Positions 35,097 through 42,917 of a DNA stretch of 52,989 nucleotides are shown here, one piece after another. How positions within the stretch are numbered: position 1 is the stretch's first letter; each line of letters begins with the position of its first letter. The notes below the pieces were generated by a model, which had not been told where the DNA came from, did no database searches, and saw only the letters and a list, made by a program, of their open reading frames with translations. The translations under genes were made by a program, and so were the position numbers. Source of the DNA: Acidobacteriota bacterium (lineage in GTDB: Bacteria; Acidobacteriota; Thermoanaerobaculia; Multivoradales; Multivoraceae); NCBI GenBank assembly GCA_029263415.1, contig JAJCXN010000016.1:1-52989 (forward strand), in the 5' to 3' direction.

Positions 35097-36083
35097 ATGG
35101 ACTTCCCACCGCTGTTCGTTTTCACCACTGTTTCGGGCATCACTTTCGGTGCGATCTATCTCTGGAAGGCCACTAAGCTAGGGCGCCTGAGCGCCCTCGT
35201 GCTCTTAGTGGCGATGGTCTACGGCTTAGCGATCGAGATCCTCGACCTGCGCATGACCCATGAGTACTTCTACGCCCACCTGCCCCTCATGGTCGGCAAG
35301 TTCCCCAACTGGGTTCCGATCTGCATCCCGCTCACCTGGGGCGCCATCGTGTTCACCACCATGCACACCAGCAACCAGCTGCCACTCCGTTGGTTTGAGA
35401 AACCCGTTCTTGACGGGCTATTGGCCTTGTTCCTCGACCTGGCGATTGACCCGGTGTCGGCCTCCAGCTTGGTCGTCAACAAGCTCATGCAACCGTGTTC
35501 GAGCGGAAACTTCGAGGCAGGCGCCGCCAACGGTGCAGGCGCTTGGGTGTGGTGCGTTGCTCCTGAACAAGGCGCCAAGTATTTCGGCATACCGATGGCC
35601 AACTTCTTCGGTTGGTTCTGCGTGGTCGCCGCGTTCTCGTTCAGCTTCCGCTTCGTCATTTACCGTTTCAAGCTTGCCGAACGGTCTTGGCCTTCGCAGA
35701 TCGGTTTCCTGCTTGGCGCATCAGTCCTTGCGACTATTCTGATGGCACTGCCCCAGCTCGCGTTCGATCGCTTTGCACGTTCTGGATTGTTGCCCTGGAT
35801 GATCATGGGCACCTTGATCCTCGCGTCGATCGCGTACTTGGCACGCGCCCTGCGCAGGTCGGTGTTACCCAGCGGGCCACGGGTCACGGGACTCATGCTG
35901 TTACCCGCGTTCACCTACGCCGTCGCGATCACCACATCTTGGCGGCGCGGTCAGCTAGGCGAGACGCCCTTGCTCTTCTGGGCGTTGCTGGTCGTAGCCG
36001 TGGTTGGCATGTCGTTGTTCAGCGCGCCGTCTATCCATCGTCGGATGCATCCGGGATTGGGTGGTGGTTCGGGTTCAGACTGA
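35097..36083 (+). CDS. CruF-like (DUF422) membrane protein
   Basis: A 328-residue protein with about eight helices. The DUF422/CruF signature is clear: LFLDLAIDPVSAS (112-123, acidic Asp114/Asp118), then AWVW (149-152), then KYFGIPMANFFGWFCV (161-176). CruF enzymes hydrate the psi-end of carotenoids, and relatives include bisanhydrobacterioruberin hydratase. This fold is related to CrtYcd cyclases, so it and the 328-residue protein at 31610-32596 may be distant relatives. ATG 35097 follows AAAGG; GTG 35040 is an alternative. It is divergent from the nucleotide cyclase. No other carotenoid gene is in the window. Confidence 0.82.
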   Translation: MDFPPLFVFTTVSGITFGAIYLWKATKLGRLSALVLLVAMVYGLAIEILDLRMTHEYFYAHLPLMVGKFPNWVPICIPLTWGAIVFTTMHTSNQLPLRWFEKPVLDGLLALFLDLAIDPVSASSLVVNKLMQPCSSGNFEAGAANGAGAWVWCVAPEQGAKYFGIPMANFFGWFCVVAAFSFSFRFVIYRFKLAERSWPSQIGFLLGASVLATILMALPQLAFDRFARSGLLPWMIMGTLILASIAYLARALRRSVLPSGPRVTGLMLLPAFTYAVAITTSWRRGQLGETPLLFWALLVVAVVGMSLFSAPSIHRRMHPGLGGGSGSD

Positions 36084-36466
36084 GATCAACCTAGTCCCGC
36101 TAGAGGCACGTTCGAGACAGGCCCAGTCCACTCCCACCGCTCGAGTGGATGCACCCTCTCGAACGAGATCTGCGGGAGCCTGAGTCACGGTGTGAGCACC
36201 ACCGTTCGAGAGTCAACTACCATTAGCAGTGGCCACATCACCAAGAGCCTAGCGTGACCCGCATCACGCTGCTGACTCGCTGTGCATGGACCAACCTGCT
36301 GGAGGCCGAGCTAGGCTCCGACTCGATCAACTGTTCGTATGCGAAGCTACACCGCGATCGGCGGGAATGGCTTTGCTGTCGCGCAACCAACGACCCCGCG
36401 ACGGTGCGGGCCACCAAGGTCTCAAACGACCTCGATCTCTTGTTAAGCGGGAAGAGTGCGACACAG
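36084..36466. other. Gap before the glycan locus
   Basis: 383 bp. The GT2 frame is open from GTG 36254, but residues encoded before ATG 36467 (cysteine- and arginine-rich) do not resemble a glycosyltransferase N-terminus, so I treat this as non-coding and the likely promoter region of the glycan locus. No hairpin or repeat of note. Confidence 0.45.
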
Positions 36467-37459
36467 ATGAGAATCTCTACGACAGGGAATTCACTCGCTC
36501 CAGTCGGAGTCACTGTCGTGGTCGTTGCACACAACGAAGAGTCGAGGATCAGTGACTGCATCGGCTCGCTCGCGCAACAGATTGCGAAGGGCGTAAAAGT
36601 CGAACTCATCCTGATCGACGACGGCTCCACCGACAGGACGGTCGAACTCGCCTACGCCGCGGCGCCTGGCCTAACGGTCATCAGTAATCCATCGCAATCA
36701 ATCAGCTCCAATCGCAACTGTGGACTGCGAGCAGCCTCGCACCCATACGTCGCCTTTATTGACGCCGATTGTGCAGCTCCAACCCACTGGCTGGCGACAC
36801 TAGCGAGAGGAATGTGTGAGCTCAGCAGTCTTGACGGTGAGCCGGTGGCGGCCGTGGGCGGAGCGAATGTCCCGCCCGCCGGTGAGACCCCCTTCTACGA
36901 TGCCTTAGCGCTGATGTTGAACACTCGACTCGGCTCCCGCGGATCCGTTCAGGGCATGGTGTTCGACCAGGCTCGGCAAGTGGCACATCTCCCGGGCCTC
37001 AACGTCCTCTACAACAAGGAAGCACTCGAGAAGGTCGGTGGATGGGACGAGCGTTTCGCCTTGATCGGTGAAGACGAGGACCTATCGCGGCGCTTGGCGC
37101 TAGCCGGATTCAGTCTGTTCTTTGTGCCAGAAGCCGTTGTCGTCCACCGACAACGGTCCAATTTTCGAGCCTGGGCAAAGAACATGTTCACCTACGGCAA
37201 GGGTCGGATGTGGTTGATCCGACATCACCCCACGGCCTTCGAATCTGGGCTTCTGATCCCTCCCCTCTTGCCACTGCTGCTGTGGGCCTACTTGCCTGTG
37301 ATTGCTGTGATCAGCCTCGGACTGGCGTGGCGCTCAAACCGCCTAGACCTATGGCCGCGCCTAGCTCTACTGTACGCAACAACCCACGTCAGCTACGGCC
37401 TAGGACAATGGGCCGGACTCTTCAGTGTGCAAGACGGAGTCCAACGCAATTCAGCCTAG
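36467..37459 (+). CDS. Family 2 glycosyltransferase, membrane-associated
   Basis: A 330-residue GT-A enzyme. It begins with VGVTVVVVAHNEESRISDCI, has the nucleotide-sugar Asp in LILIDDGSTDRT, the metal-binding DxD as FIDADCAAP, the acceptor-side GEDEDLSRRLA and a QRSNFRAW segment like the QxxRW motif. Two C-terminal helices (LLPLLLWAYLPVIAVISLGLA and after) anchor it to the inner membrane. ATG 36467 is preferred. The donor sugar is unknown. It converges with the FkbM gene, overlapping its 3' end by 9 bases. Confidence 0.88.
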   Translation: MRISTTGNSLAPVGVTVVVVAHNEESRISDCIGSLAQQIAKGVKVELILIDDGSTDRTVELAYAAAPGLTVISNPSQSISSNRNCGLRAASHPYVAFIDADCAAPTHWLATLARGMCELSSLDGEPVAAVGGANVPPAGETPFYDALALMLNTRLGSRGSVQGMVFDQARQVAHLPGLNVLYNKEALEKVGGWDERFALIGEDEDLSRRLALAGFSLFFVPEAVVVHRQRSNFRAWAKNMFTYGKGRMWLIRHHPTAFESGLLIPPLLPLLLWAYLPVIAVISLGLAWRSNRLDLWPRLALLYATTHVSYGLGQWAGLFSVQDGVQRNSA

Positions 37460-38383
37460 ACAAGCGTCGATCGGTAGTGGAGTGTTCGAGGCACGACGGG
37501 CATAGAGAGTGCAAGGCAGACTTCGCACCACATCACCATCGGCGGACCCAGACGAGTCGAGCACCGACACCTCGGAAAAGCCCCGTGTCTTGAGCTCCTG
37601 CCGAAGTCGCGGGATCTCAGTAGTGAGATGTGGCGAGACCTCCATCACCAGTTGACGAATCCCGGACCACTGTTCTTCTCTAAGACTCTCCAAGACAAAC
37701 AGCTCGCTGCCTTCAACATCGATCTTCAGCAGATCAATCGTCTCGATGCCTCTCTCATCGAGCACTTCGCTCAAGGGTCTGAGACGACAGCGAAACCGGC
37801 GCGCTTCTCCGAGTTGGCTTCTGATCTTGGCGTTCACGAGATGACGTCGAAATGGGAAGGCCAGCAGCATGCCGAAGAACAGCCACTTGTTTCGACGCCA
37901 AAAGTCACCCATGGTCAGGGCACTTGCGATCAGGCGGCTCTCTTGCCTTTTTGCATCAGGAACAGCCGTCGAATTGCCAGGGGCGGCCGGATACAACACG
38001 AGTTCTGTTTCTACTTGCTTCAGGGCAATGCCCTCGTTGATCAGATCAACCTGATGATCTTCGATCAACGCCCCGCCGATATTGGCCTCGAGCGCTTCAA
38101 AGATTGGGGGAAGCGGCTCCAGGCATACCACTCGCAATCTCTTCCGTCCCAAGAGGACAAACATCGTGAACAGACCAATGTTGGCTCCCACATCAACGAT
38201 GCAGTCGCCGTCCCGAATCTCGATCCCCTCCCGCGTGTACGTGAGTTGCTCGAAGATCTCCCGGTAGATGTAGATCACCTCTGATCGCGACTTCGCAAGA
38301 AGATGTACCTCGAGACCATTGGGCAATGTCATCGTTGCGAGAGCCTCAGAGTCAGACCTCACATCGTGGCCCTCACGACTCAT
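37451..38383 (-). CDS. FkbM-family methyltransferase
   Basis: A 310-residue SAM-dependent methyltransferase. Motif I is CIVDVGANIGLFTMFVLLG, the acidic SAM-ribose residue is in VCLEPLPPIFEALEANI, and the FkbM hallmark IDLLKIDVEGSELFVLESL follows. An insertion with WRRNKWLFFGMLLAFPFRRH (about 165-185) is hydrophobic and may contact membrane. These enzymes often O-methylate sugars of surface glycans, consistent with the glycosyltransferases around it. ATG 38383 overlaps the preceding methyltransferase gene by 11 bases. Confidence 0.9.
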   Translation of the reverse strand: MSREGHDVRSDSEALATMTLPNGLEVHLLAKSRSEVIYIYREIFEQLTYTREGIEIRDGDCIVDVGANIGLFTMFVLLGRKRLRVVCLEPLPPIFEALEANIGGALIEDHQVDLINEGIALKQVETELVLYPAAPGNSTAVPDAKRQESRLIASALTMGDFWRRNKWLFFGMLLAFPFRRHLVNAKIRSQLGEARRFRCRLRPLSEVLDERGIETIDLLKIDVEGSELFVLESLREEQWSGIRQLVMEVSPHLTTEIPRLRQELKTRGFSEVSVLDSSGSADGDVVRSLPCTLYARRASNTPLPIDACLG

Positions 38384-38942
38384 CCGGTCGGCGCGCAAAA
38401 GCCCACACAACAAGCGGCGTTTTGGGGTTGTTCATCAGTGGACACAGAATCGGCACATAAGGAAACCAGAACCAAAGGTTGGCCATCGCCGCGAGACGAT
38501 TGCCCCAAGTCTTGGCTTCTAGGACTTCGAAGCCCGCGCTCTCGAGTAGCCGGCGCAGACCGTCGGCAGAGAACCGCCAATAGTCGCTAGGCTCCGGGTG
38601 GATTCGAATCATGAACGGCACCGAGACTACTGCGTGACCTCCCGGTTCGAGCGAGGCCAGCAAGTTGCGCGCCGCTTGCAGAGGATCCGGCAGATGTTCC
38701 AGAACCTGCTCACAAATCACCACGTCCGCACAGGGTAAAACCTGATCCCTCGTGCATAGATCGAAGTCGGGGAAGCTGGTCGACCTGTAATTTTGCCACG
38801 GTCGCTTCTCGTGAGCCCACCCACTCACCTCCAGCACCCTCGACTCCTCGACGGGGAGCATGTCAAGGAACCGCTCTACATCTCGATTCATCACGACACG
38901 GACCCAATGAGGAACCCGACGCAACAATGTCGTTGTCTCCAT
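38373..38942 (-). CDS. Class I SAM methyltransferase
   Basis: A 189-residue methyltransferase of the Methyltransf_11 type. Motif I is weak (SRVLEVSGWAHEKRPW rather than GxGxG), but VVICEQVLEHLPDPLQAARNL and LASLEPGGHAVVSVPF are the typical later motifs, and HPEPSDYWRFSADGLRRLLESAGF matches enzymes of glycan loci. ATG 38942 gives a natural start. Coupled to the FkbM gene downstream; divergent from the flippase-like gene. A glycan-modifying role is inferred from context. Confidence 0.85.
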   Translation of the reverse strand: METTTLLRRVPHWVRVVMNRDVERFLDMLPVEESRVLEVSGWAHEKRPWQNYRSTSFPDFDLCTRDQVLPCADVVICEQVLEHLPDPLQAARNLLASLEPGGHAVVSVPFMIRIHPEPSDYWRFSADGLRRLLESAGFEVLEAKTWGNRLAAMANLWFWFPYVPILCPLMNNPKTPLVVWAFARRPDES

Positions 38943-39042
38943 TTCAGCATTGTACGGCTCTCGTTGGAGAATGGTCGACGTGTGTGTCGAACTTTCGATA
39001 AGCCCGCACAATCGACCAAAGCCGAAGCAGTAAGCTGTGTCG

Positions 39043-40011
39043 ATGTGGAAACGCTTCGCAGTCAGCGTGCTGGCCGCCCTGTCGGTCATCACGCTGCTCT
39101 TGAGCAGAGTCGATGCCGAGCAGCTTGTTGCTGTACTCCGGCAGGCCCAGTGGCCTCTCCTGCTGTCGTCACTTGCTACGGGCTATTGTACGATCTTCCT
39201 CAAAGCCCATCGATGGTCGACAGCGATCGCGGCAGGAGGCACCGAGCGGCCACGTAGAAAACTGTTCGCTGCCAGCGTCATCGGCACGGCCGGCAATGGC
39301 CTGCTCCCTGCAAGGCTCGGAGACGTCCTACGGGCGTTGGTGCTGCGCAAACATAACGGGACACAACCTGGGCAAGCGCTGCTGGCTGGATGGGGCGTTC
39401 TGGCACTGGATCTGCTAGTGCTCACTGTCCTGCTTTTGGTAGGCGTGGCGTTCGGCAAGCGGCTAGCTTCGGTTCAGGTGCTGTGGCTTGTTCTCGCCGG
39501 AGTAACTACCGGAATCACTCTCGTATCGTTCCTCGCGCGCCACCCGCGAACCGTTGCTGGCTTGGCCAATGCTCTGCCTGGAGCACTCGGCAGTCGAGCT
39601 GCGAGTCAAATCGAGCAAGCGCTGAACGGTCTGGCCTTTCTTCACCGACCGAGAGCATTTGCTTTGATAGTTGCCTACACCACCGCAATCTGGGCTGTGG
39701 AGCTGGCAACGATGTGGCTTGCGCTAGCGGCTTTCAGGATAGAGCCCGGCCTCGCGGCCTGCGGGCTGCTGGTGGCGGCTCTCGGGCTCTCCTTCACACT
39801 CCCGATGACCCCCGGCAACGTAGGCACCTATCAGCTCGTCGTCGTCTTGGTGCTGGGCCACTTCAGCGTGGGCTACGACTCCGCGCTCGCCTTCGGTATC
39901 GGATACCACGCCTTCGCCTTGCTAGCGGTTCTGGTTGGTGGTCTTTGGTTCTTCCATCAAGAAGGATTGTCGCTCAGACAGCTGAATGACGTCAGCACCC
40001 CGCAGACTTGA
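39043..40011 (+). CDS. LPG-synthase transmembrane / flippase-like protein
   Basis: A 322-residue protein with about eight helices of the UPF0104/AglD type, homologous to the membrane half of MprF. Recognisable blocks are FLKAHRWSTAIAAGG, ASVIGTAGNGLLPARLGDVLRALVLRK (the hallmark N-x-x-P-x-R-x-G-E/D pattern) and LGLSFTLPMTPGNVGTYQLVVVLVL. Such proteins accompany polyprenol-linked glycan assembly and may translocate lipid substrates. ATG 39043; GTG 39037 is two codons upstream. It neighbours, convergently, a polyprenol-phosphate glycosyltransferase, its common partner. Confidence 0.88.
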   Translation: MWKRFAVSVLAALSVITLLLSRVDAEQLVAVLRQAQWPLLLSSLATGYCTIFLKAHRWSTAIAAGGTERPRRKLFAASVIGTAGNGLLPARLGDVLRALVLRKHNGTQPGQALLAGWGVLALDLLVLTVLLLVGVAFGKRLASVQVLWLVLAGVTTGITLVSFLARHPRTVAGLANALPGALGSRAASQIEQALNGLAFLHRPRAFALIVAYTTAIWAVELATMWLALAAFRIEPGLAACGLLVAALGLSFTLPMTPGNVGTYQLVVVLVLGHFSVGYDSALAFGIGYHAFALLAVLVGGLWFFHQEGLSLRQLNDVSTPQT

Positions 40012-40091
40012 GACACGACCGTGACCACGGCCATTCGCTGGACGTCAACTAGGGTACAAGGCAGGCACACCAAACCCCTCTACCTCAGCAG

Positions 40092-41273
40092 TCAGCGCCG
40101 CTCAATCTGGGTCAGGCTGAACAGAAACGAAGCGAACACGGTCTGCACACCAACCACCATTGCGGTCAGGCCCAGCGTCATACCCCGTACCGCCATGAGC
40201 TCGCCCCGGCCGGCCTGGATCCAGTCCCACACAATCTTCGCTTCTAGGCCGAATCCTGCAAAGAACGCCACGCTTCCAAGCACCAAACCGCGCTCGAGAC
40301 TGAAAATGCGGTTGCGGCGATCGAGCCACTTGCCAGGTTGCAGGAAGCCCGCCGCGATCGAAAAACGCTTGGCCAGGGTATCGAAGATGACTAAGTTGTA
40401 GCCAAGAATCAGTGCAAGACAACCGAAGAGCAGGACGTGGTAGTCCCATACGCTCGCGAACAGTTCACGAGGTCCACCGCCCAGTAGAAAGACGGTGGCG
40501 ACTCCGAATAGCATCAGCAGCAAGCCCGGCAGCAAGAAGAGATATGACGGCGAAAACAGCAGCATAAAGCGCACGTGGCGCCACGCGTCTCGGACACCCT
40601 CTAGCTTGGAGTCGCCTTCTCGCGGATAGTACGTAATCGGAATTTCATCGATCCGCAATTCTGCTCGCAGTGCGTTCACCACGATCTCCGAAGCGAACTC
40701 CATTCCCGTGGTCTGAAGCCGCATAGTCTCGTACGCGTCGCGAGTGAATGACCGCATGCCGCAGTGACTGTCTGAAATAGACGTACGGAACAACAGCTTC
40801 AACATACCGGAAAGAATGGGGTTACCAATCCAACGGTGCGACCAGGGCATAGCTCCGGGAAGAATTTCCCCCCCGAGACGGGTCCCCATCACCATGTCTG
40901 CCTTGCCTTCATGTAAAGGCGAGATGAAGCGGGAGATGTCCTCGAAGTCGTAGGTCTCGTCGGCGTCGCCCATCACGAAGTACTTCCCGCGGGCTTGTGA
41001 GAAGCCTTGCAGGTAGGCCGAGCCGTAGCCGCGTCTTGGCTCGGAAACAACCCTCGCACCAGCGGCACGCGCGGCTTCGGCGGAGCCGTCAGTGGAACCG
41101 TTGTCCGACACCACGACTTCGCCGGTGAGTCCCGACTTCTCGATCCCCTTCAACGCCTTCTCGACGCATTTCGCTACCGACTGGACCTCGTTGAGGCAAG
41201 GGATCACCACGGAGATCAGGGGTACGCTCTGCTTCTCCGCTGCGCCGGAAGAGGTGTCGTCTGCGCTTGTCAT
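40092..41273 (-). CDS. Dolichol-phosphate-mannose-synthase-like glycosyltransferase
   Basis: A 393-residue GT2 enzyme that transfers a sugar to a polyprenyl phosphate. It starts LISVVIPCLNEVQSVAKCVEKAL, with VVVSDNGSTDGSAEAA, RRGYGSAYLQGF, the catalytic DxD as VMGDADETYDF, GTRLGGEILPGAMPW, and SDSHCGMRSFTRDAY. The C-terminal third has about four helices. It probably loads the donor used by the GT-C-like membrane protein at 46717-48438. ATG 41273. Confidence 0.92.
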   Translation of the reverse strand: MTSADDTSSGAAEKQSVPLISVVIPCLNEVQSVAKCVEKALKGIEKSGLTGEVVVSDNGSTDGSAEAARAAGARVVSEPRRGYGSAYLQGFSQARGKYFVMGDADETYDFEDISRFISPLHEGKADMVMGTRLGGEILPGAMPWSHRWIGNPILSGMLKLLFRTSISDSHCGMRSFTRDAYETMRLQTTGMEFASEIVVNALRAELRIDEIPITYYPREGDSKLEGVRDAWRHVRFMLLFSPSYLFLLPGLLLMLFGVATVFLLGGGPRELFASVWDYHVLLFGCLALILGYNLVIFDTLAKRFSIAAGFLQPGKWLDRRNRIFSLERGLVLGSVAFFAGFGLEAKIVWDWIQAGRGELMAVRGMTLGLTAMVVGVQTVFASFLFSLTQIERR

Positions 41274-41509
41274 TTCAGTGGTGCCTCGCGAAGTGTGGGG
41301 CGTTCAAGACTAACAGCCCCAAATTCAATCCACGCGCAACACGCCTGCCACTTCCTTGTCAAGAAACCCGGCGCCACACGCAAAAACCGGCTCAACGCCC
41401 GCTTGGCATAGGATCGATCCAACTTGCTCAGTTCGTGCGCGCACTAGTCGCTCATCTTCCCAACAAACGGAACCCACAAGCCGCGTGGGCCAAGAGGATT
41501 ATCGCTCGG

Positions 41510-42769
41510 ATGGTTGACCGAAAGGCTCTTCTGCTTCTCGCACTCGCGTTCCTGGGCGGAATTCTCGCGCACCGAACGCTGTCCAGTGAGGGCAAGGTTG
41601 CTCGCCTGAAATCGGCGGTTTCCGGCCGCGCAACGCACCGGTTGCCGGACGAAGGCAAGAAGATACATATCGAATCGGAAACGGAGCGCCTCGGAGCACT
41701 ACGCTCCTTAGGCTACGTAACAGCTTCCTTTGACCCGGACAGTTCCAAAAGAGGGGTCGTTGAGCATGATGCCGAGCGGGCGTTCAAGGGTTACACCTTG
41801 TACGACTCGGTGCTGCGCGGCCGGGCCTACCTATTGGATATGGATGGGAGGCCAGTACACCGCTGGCGGTACGACATTGAGCCCGTGTCACACGTTCATG
41901 TCGAGCTACTAGGCAACGGTGATCTCTTGGTTCAGGTCTACGAGCAGGAACTACTGAGAATCAACCAGCGCTCGGAGGTCCTTTGGCGCTTTCCCGCTCG
42001 CGTTCACCACGATCTCGCCATCGGACCGGGAAACGACATCTTCCTGCTCACGCGCAGGGAGATCGACGACCCTCGATTTCACTCCGTCAGACCGTCTTTG
42101 GAGGACACTGTTACGCGCCTTTCCGCGGACGGTGAAGTCAAGGAAGTGATTTCTCTCTTGGCGATGGTTCGCAACTCGCCCTACTCTTTCCTACTACCTA
42201 GTGTGAACCAGCTTTCCTTCGCACCGACGGAGGGAGGCCTGGACCTGCTCCACACGAACCATATCCACTATCTCGATCACACTGGCATTGTGTTGCCGCA
42301 AGTGTTCTCCGAAGGCCGGTTCATGGTCTCGATGCGCAACATCAGCACCATTGCAGTGTTCGACTGGTCCGAGCAACGCCTCGTCTGGGCCTGGGGACCA
42401 ACCAACATCTCATTCCAGCACCACTCCACGCTGCTAGACAACGGCAACGTTCTCCTGTTTGACAACGGACGGACGAAATCCAGGGTAATCGAGATCGAAC
42501 CCGAGCAGCACCAGATCAGGTGGGACTACGCGCCTGAGAGTGGCTTCTTCTCGAAGACCCGAGGAGGCGCCCAACGGCTGCCCAATGGCAATACCCTGAT
42601 CACCGAGTCCGACAAGGGATACGCCTTTGAGGTGACCGAGCAGGGAGAGGTGGTGTGGAAATTCGCAAATCCCGAGGTCAACAGCCGCGGCGAACGCGGA
42701 ATCATCTGGCGGATGAAGCGCTTCGCCCCCGAAGAACTTCCATTTCTTAGCCAGGCAAATTCGGATTAG
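41510..42769 (+). CDS. Arylsulfotransferase (ASST)-like protein
   Basis: A 419-residue protein with an N-terminal helix (LLLLALAFLGGILAHRTL) and an ASST-type beta propeller: KRGVVEHDAERAFKGYTLYD, RAYLLDMDGRPVHRWRY, FARxH-like VHHDLAIGPGNDIFLL, QHHSTLLDNGNVLLFDNGR and QRLPNGNTLITESDKGYAFE. ASST transfers sulfate from phenolic sulfate esters, using a catalytic His, in the periplasm. Residues 56-70 (SETERLGALRSLGYV) resemble the C-terminal tail of the sulfatase-fold proteins in this window. ATG 41510 is chosen as the start of the anchor; it precedes the sulfatase-fold gene by 148 bp in the same direction. Confidence 0.85.
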   Translation: MVDRKALLLLALAFLGGILAHRTLSSEGKVARLKSAVSGRATHRLPDEGKKIHIESETERLGALRSLGYVTASFDPDSSKRGVVEHDAERAFKGYTLYDSVLRGRAYLLDMDGRPVHRWRYDIEPVSHVHVELLGNGDLLVQVYEQELLRINQRSEVLWRFPARVHHDLAIGPGNDIFLLTRREIDDPRFHSVRPSLEDTVTRLSADGEVKEVISLLAMVRNSPYSFLLPSVNQLSFAPTEGGLDLLHTNHIHYLDHTGIVLPQVFSEGRFMVSMRNISTIAVFDWSEQRLVWAWGPTNISFQHHSTLLDNGNVLLFDNGRTKSRVIEIEPEQHQIRWDYAPESGFFSKTRGGAQRLPNGNTLITESDKGYAFEVTEQGEVVWKFANPEVNSRGERGIIWRMKRFAPEELPFLSQANSD

Positions 42770-42917
42770 TCCAAGCTCTACGGGAGCGCCCCCACCAATC
42801 CCGGCTTTGACTCAGTACCACCTACCGAAAGCGGGAGCGGCTTGAAGTGTAGTATGCGGTCACCACGAGGCTGGCCTCTGCCAACCTCCAAGCAACCTAC
42901 GGCACCACAACGCGACT

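Noticed and set aside
31610-36083. Complete carotenoid biosynthesis cluster
   Set aside because: Only cyclase-fold and CruF-like proteins are present; no phytoene synthase, desaturase or GGPP synthase occurs in the window.
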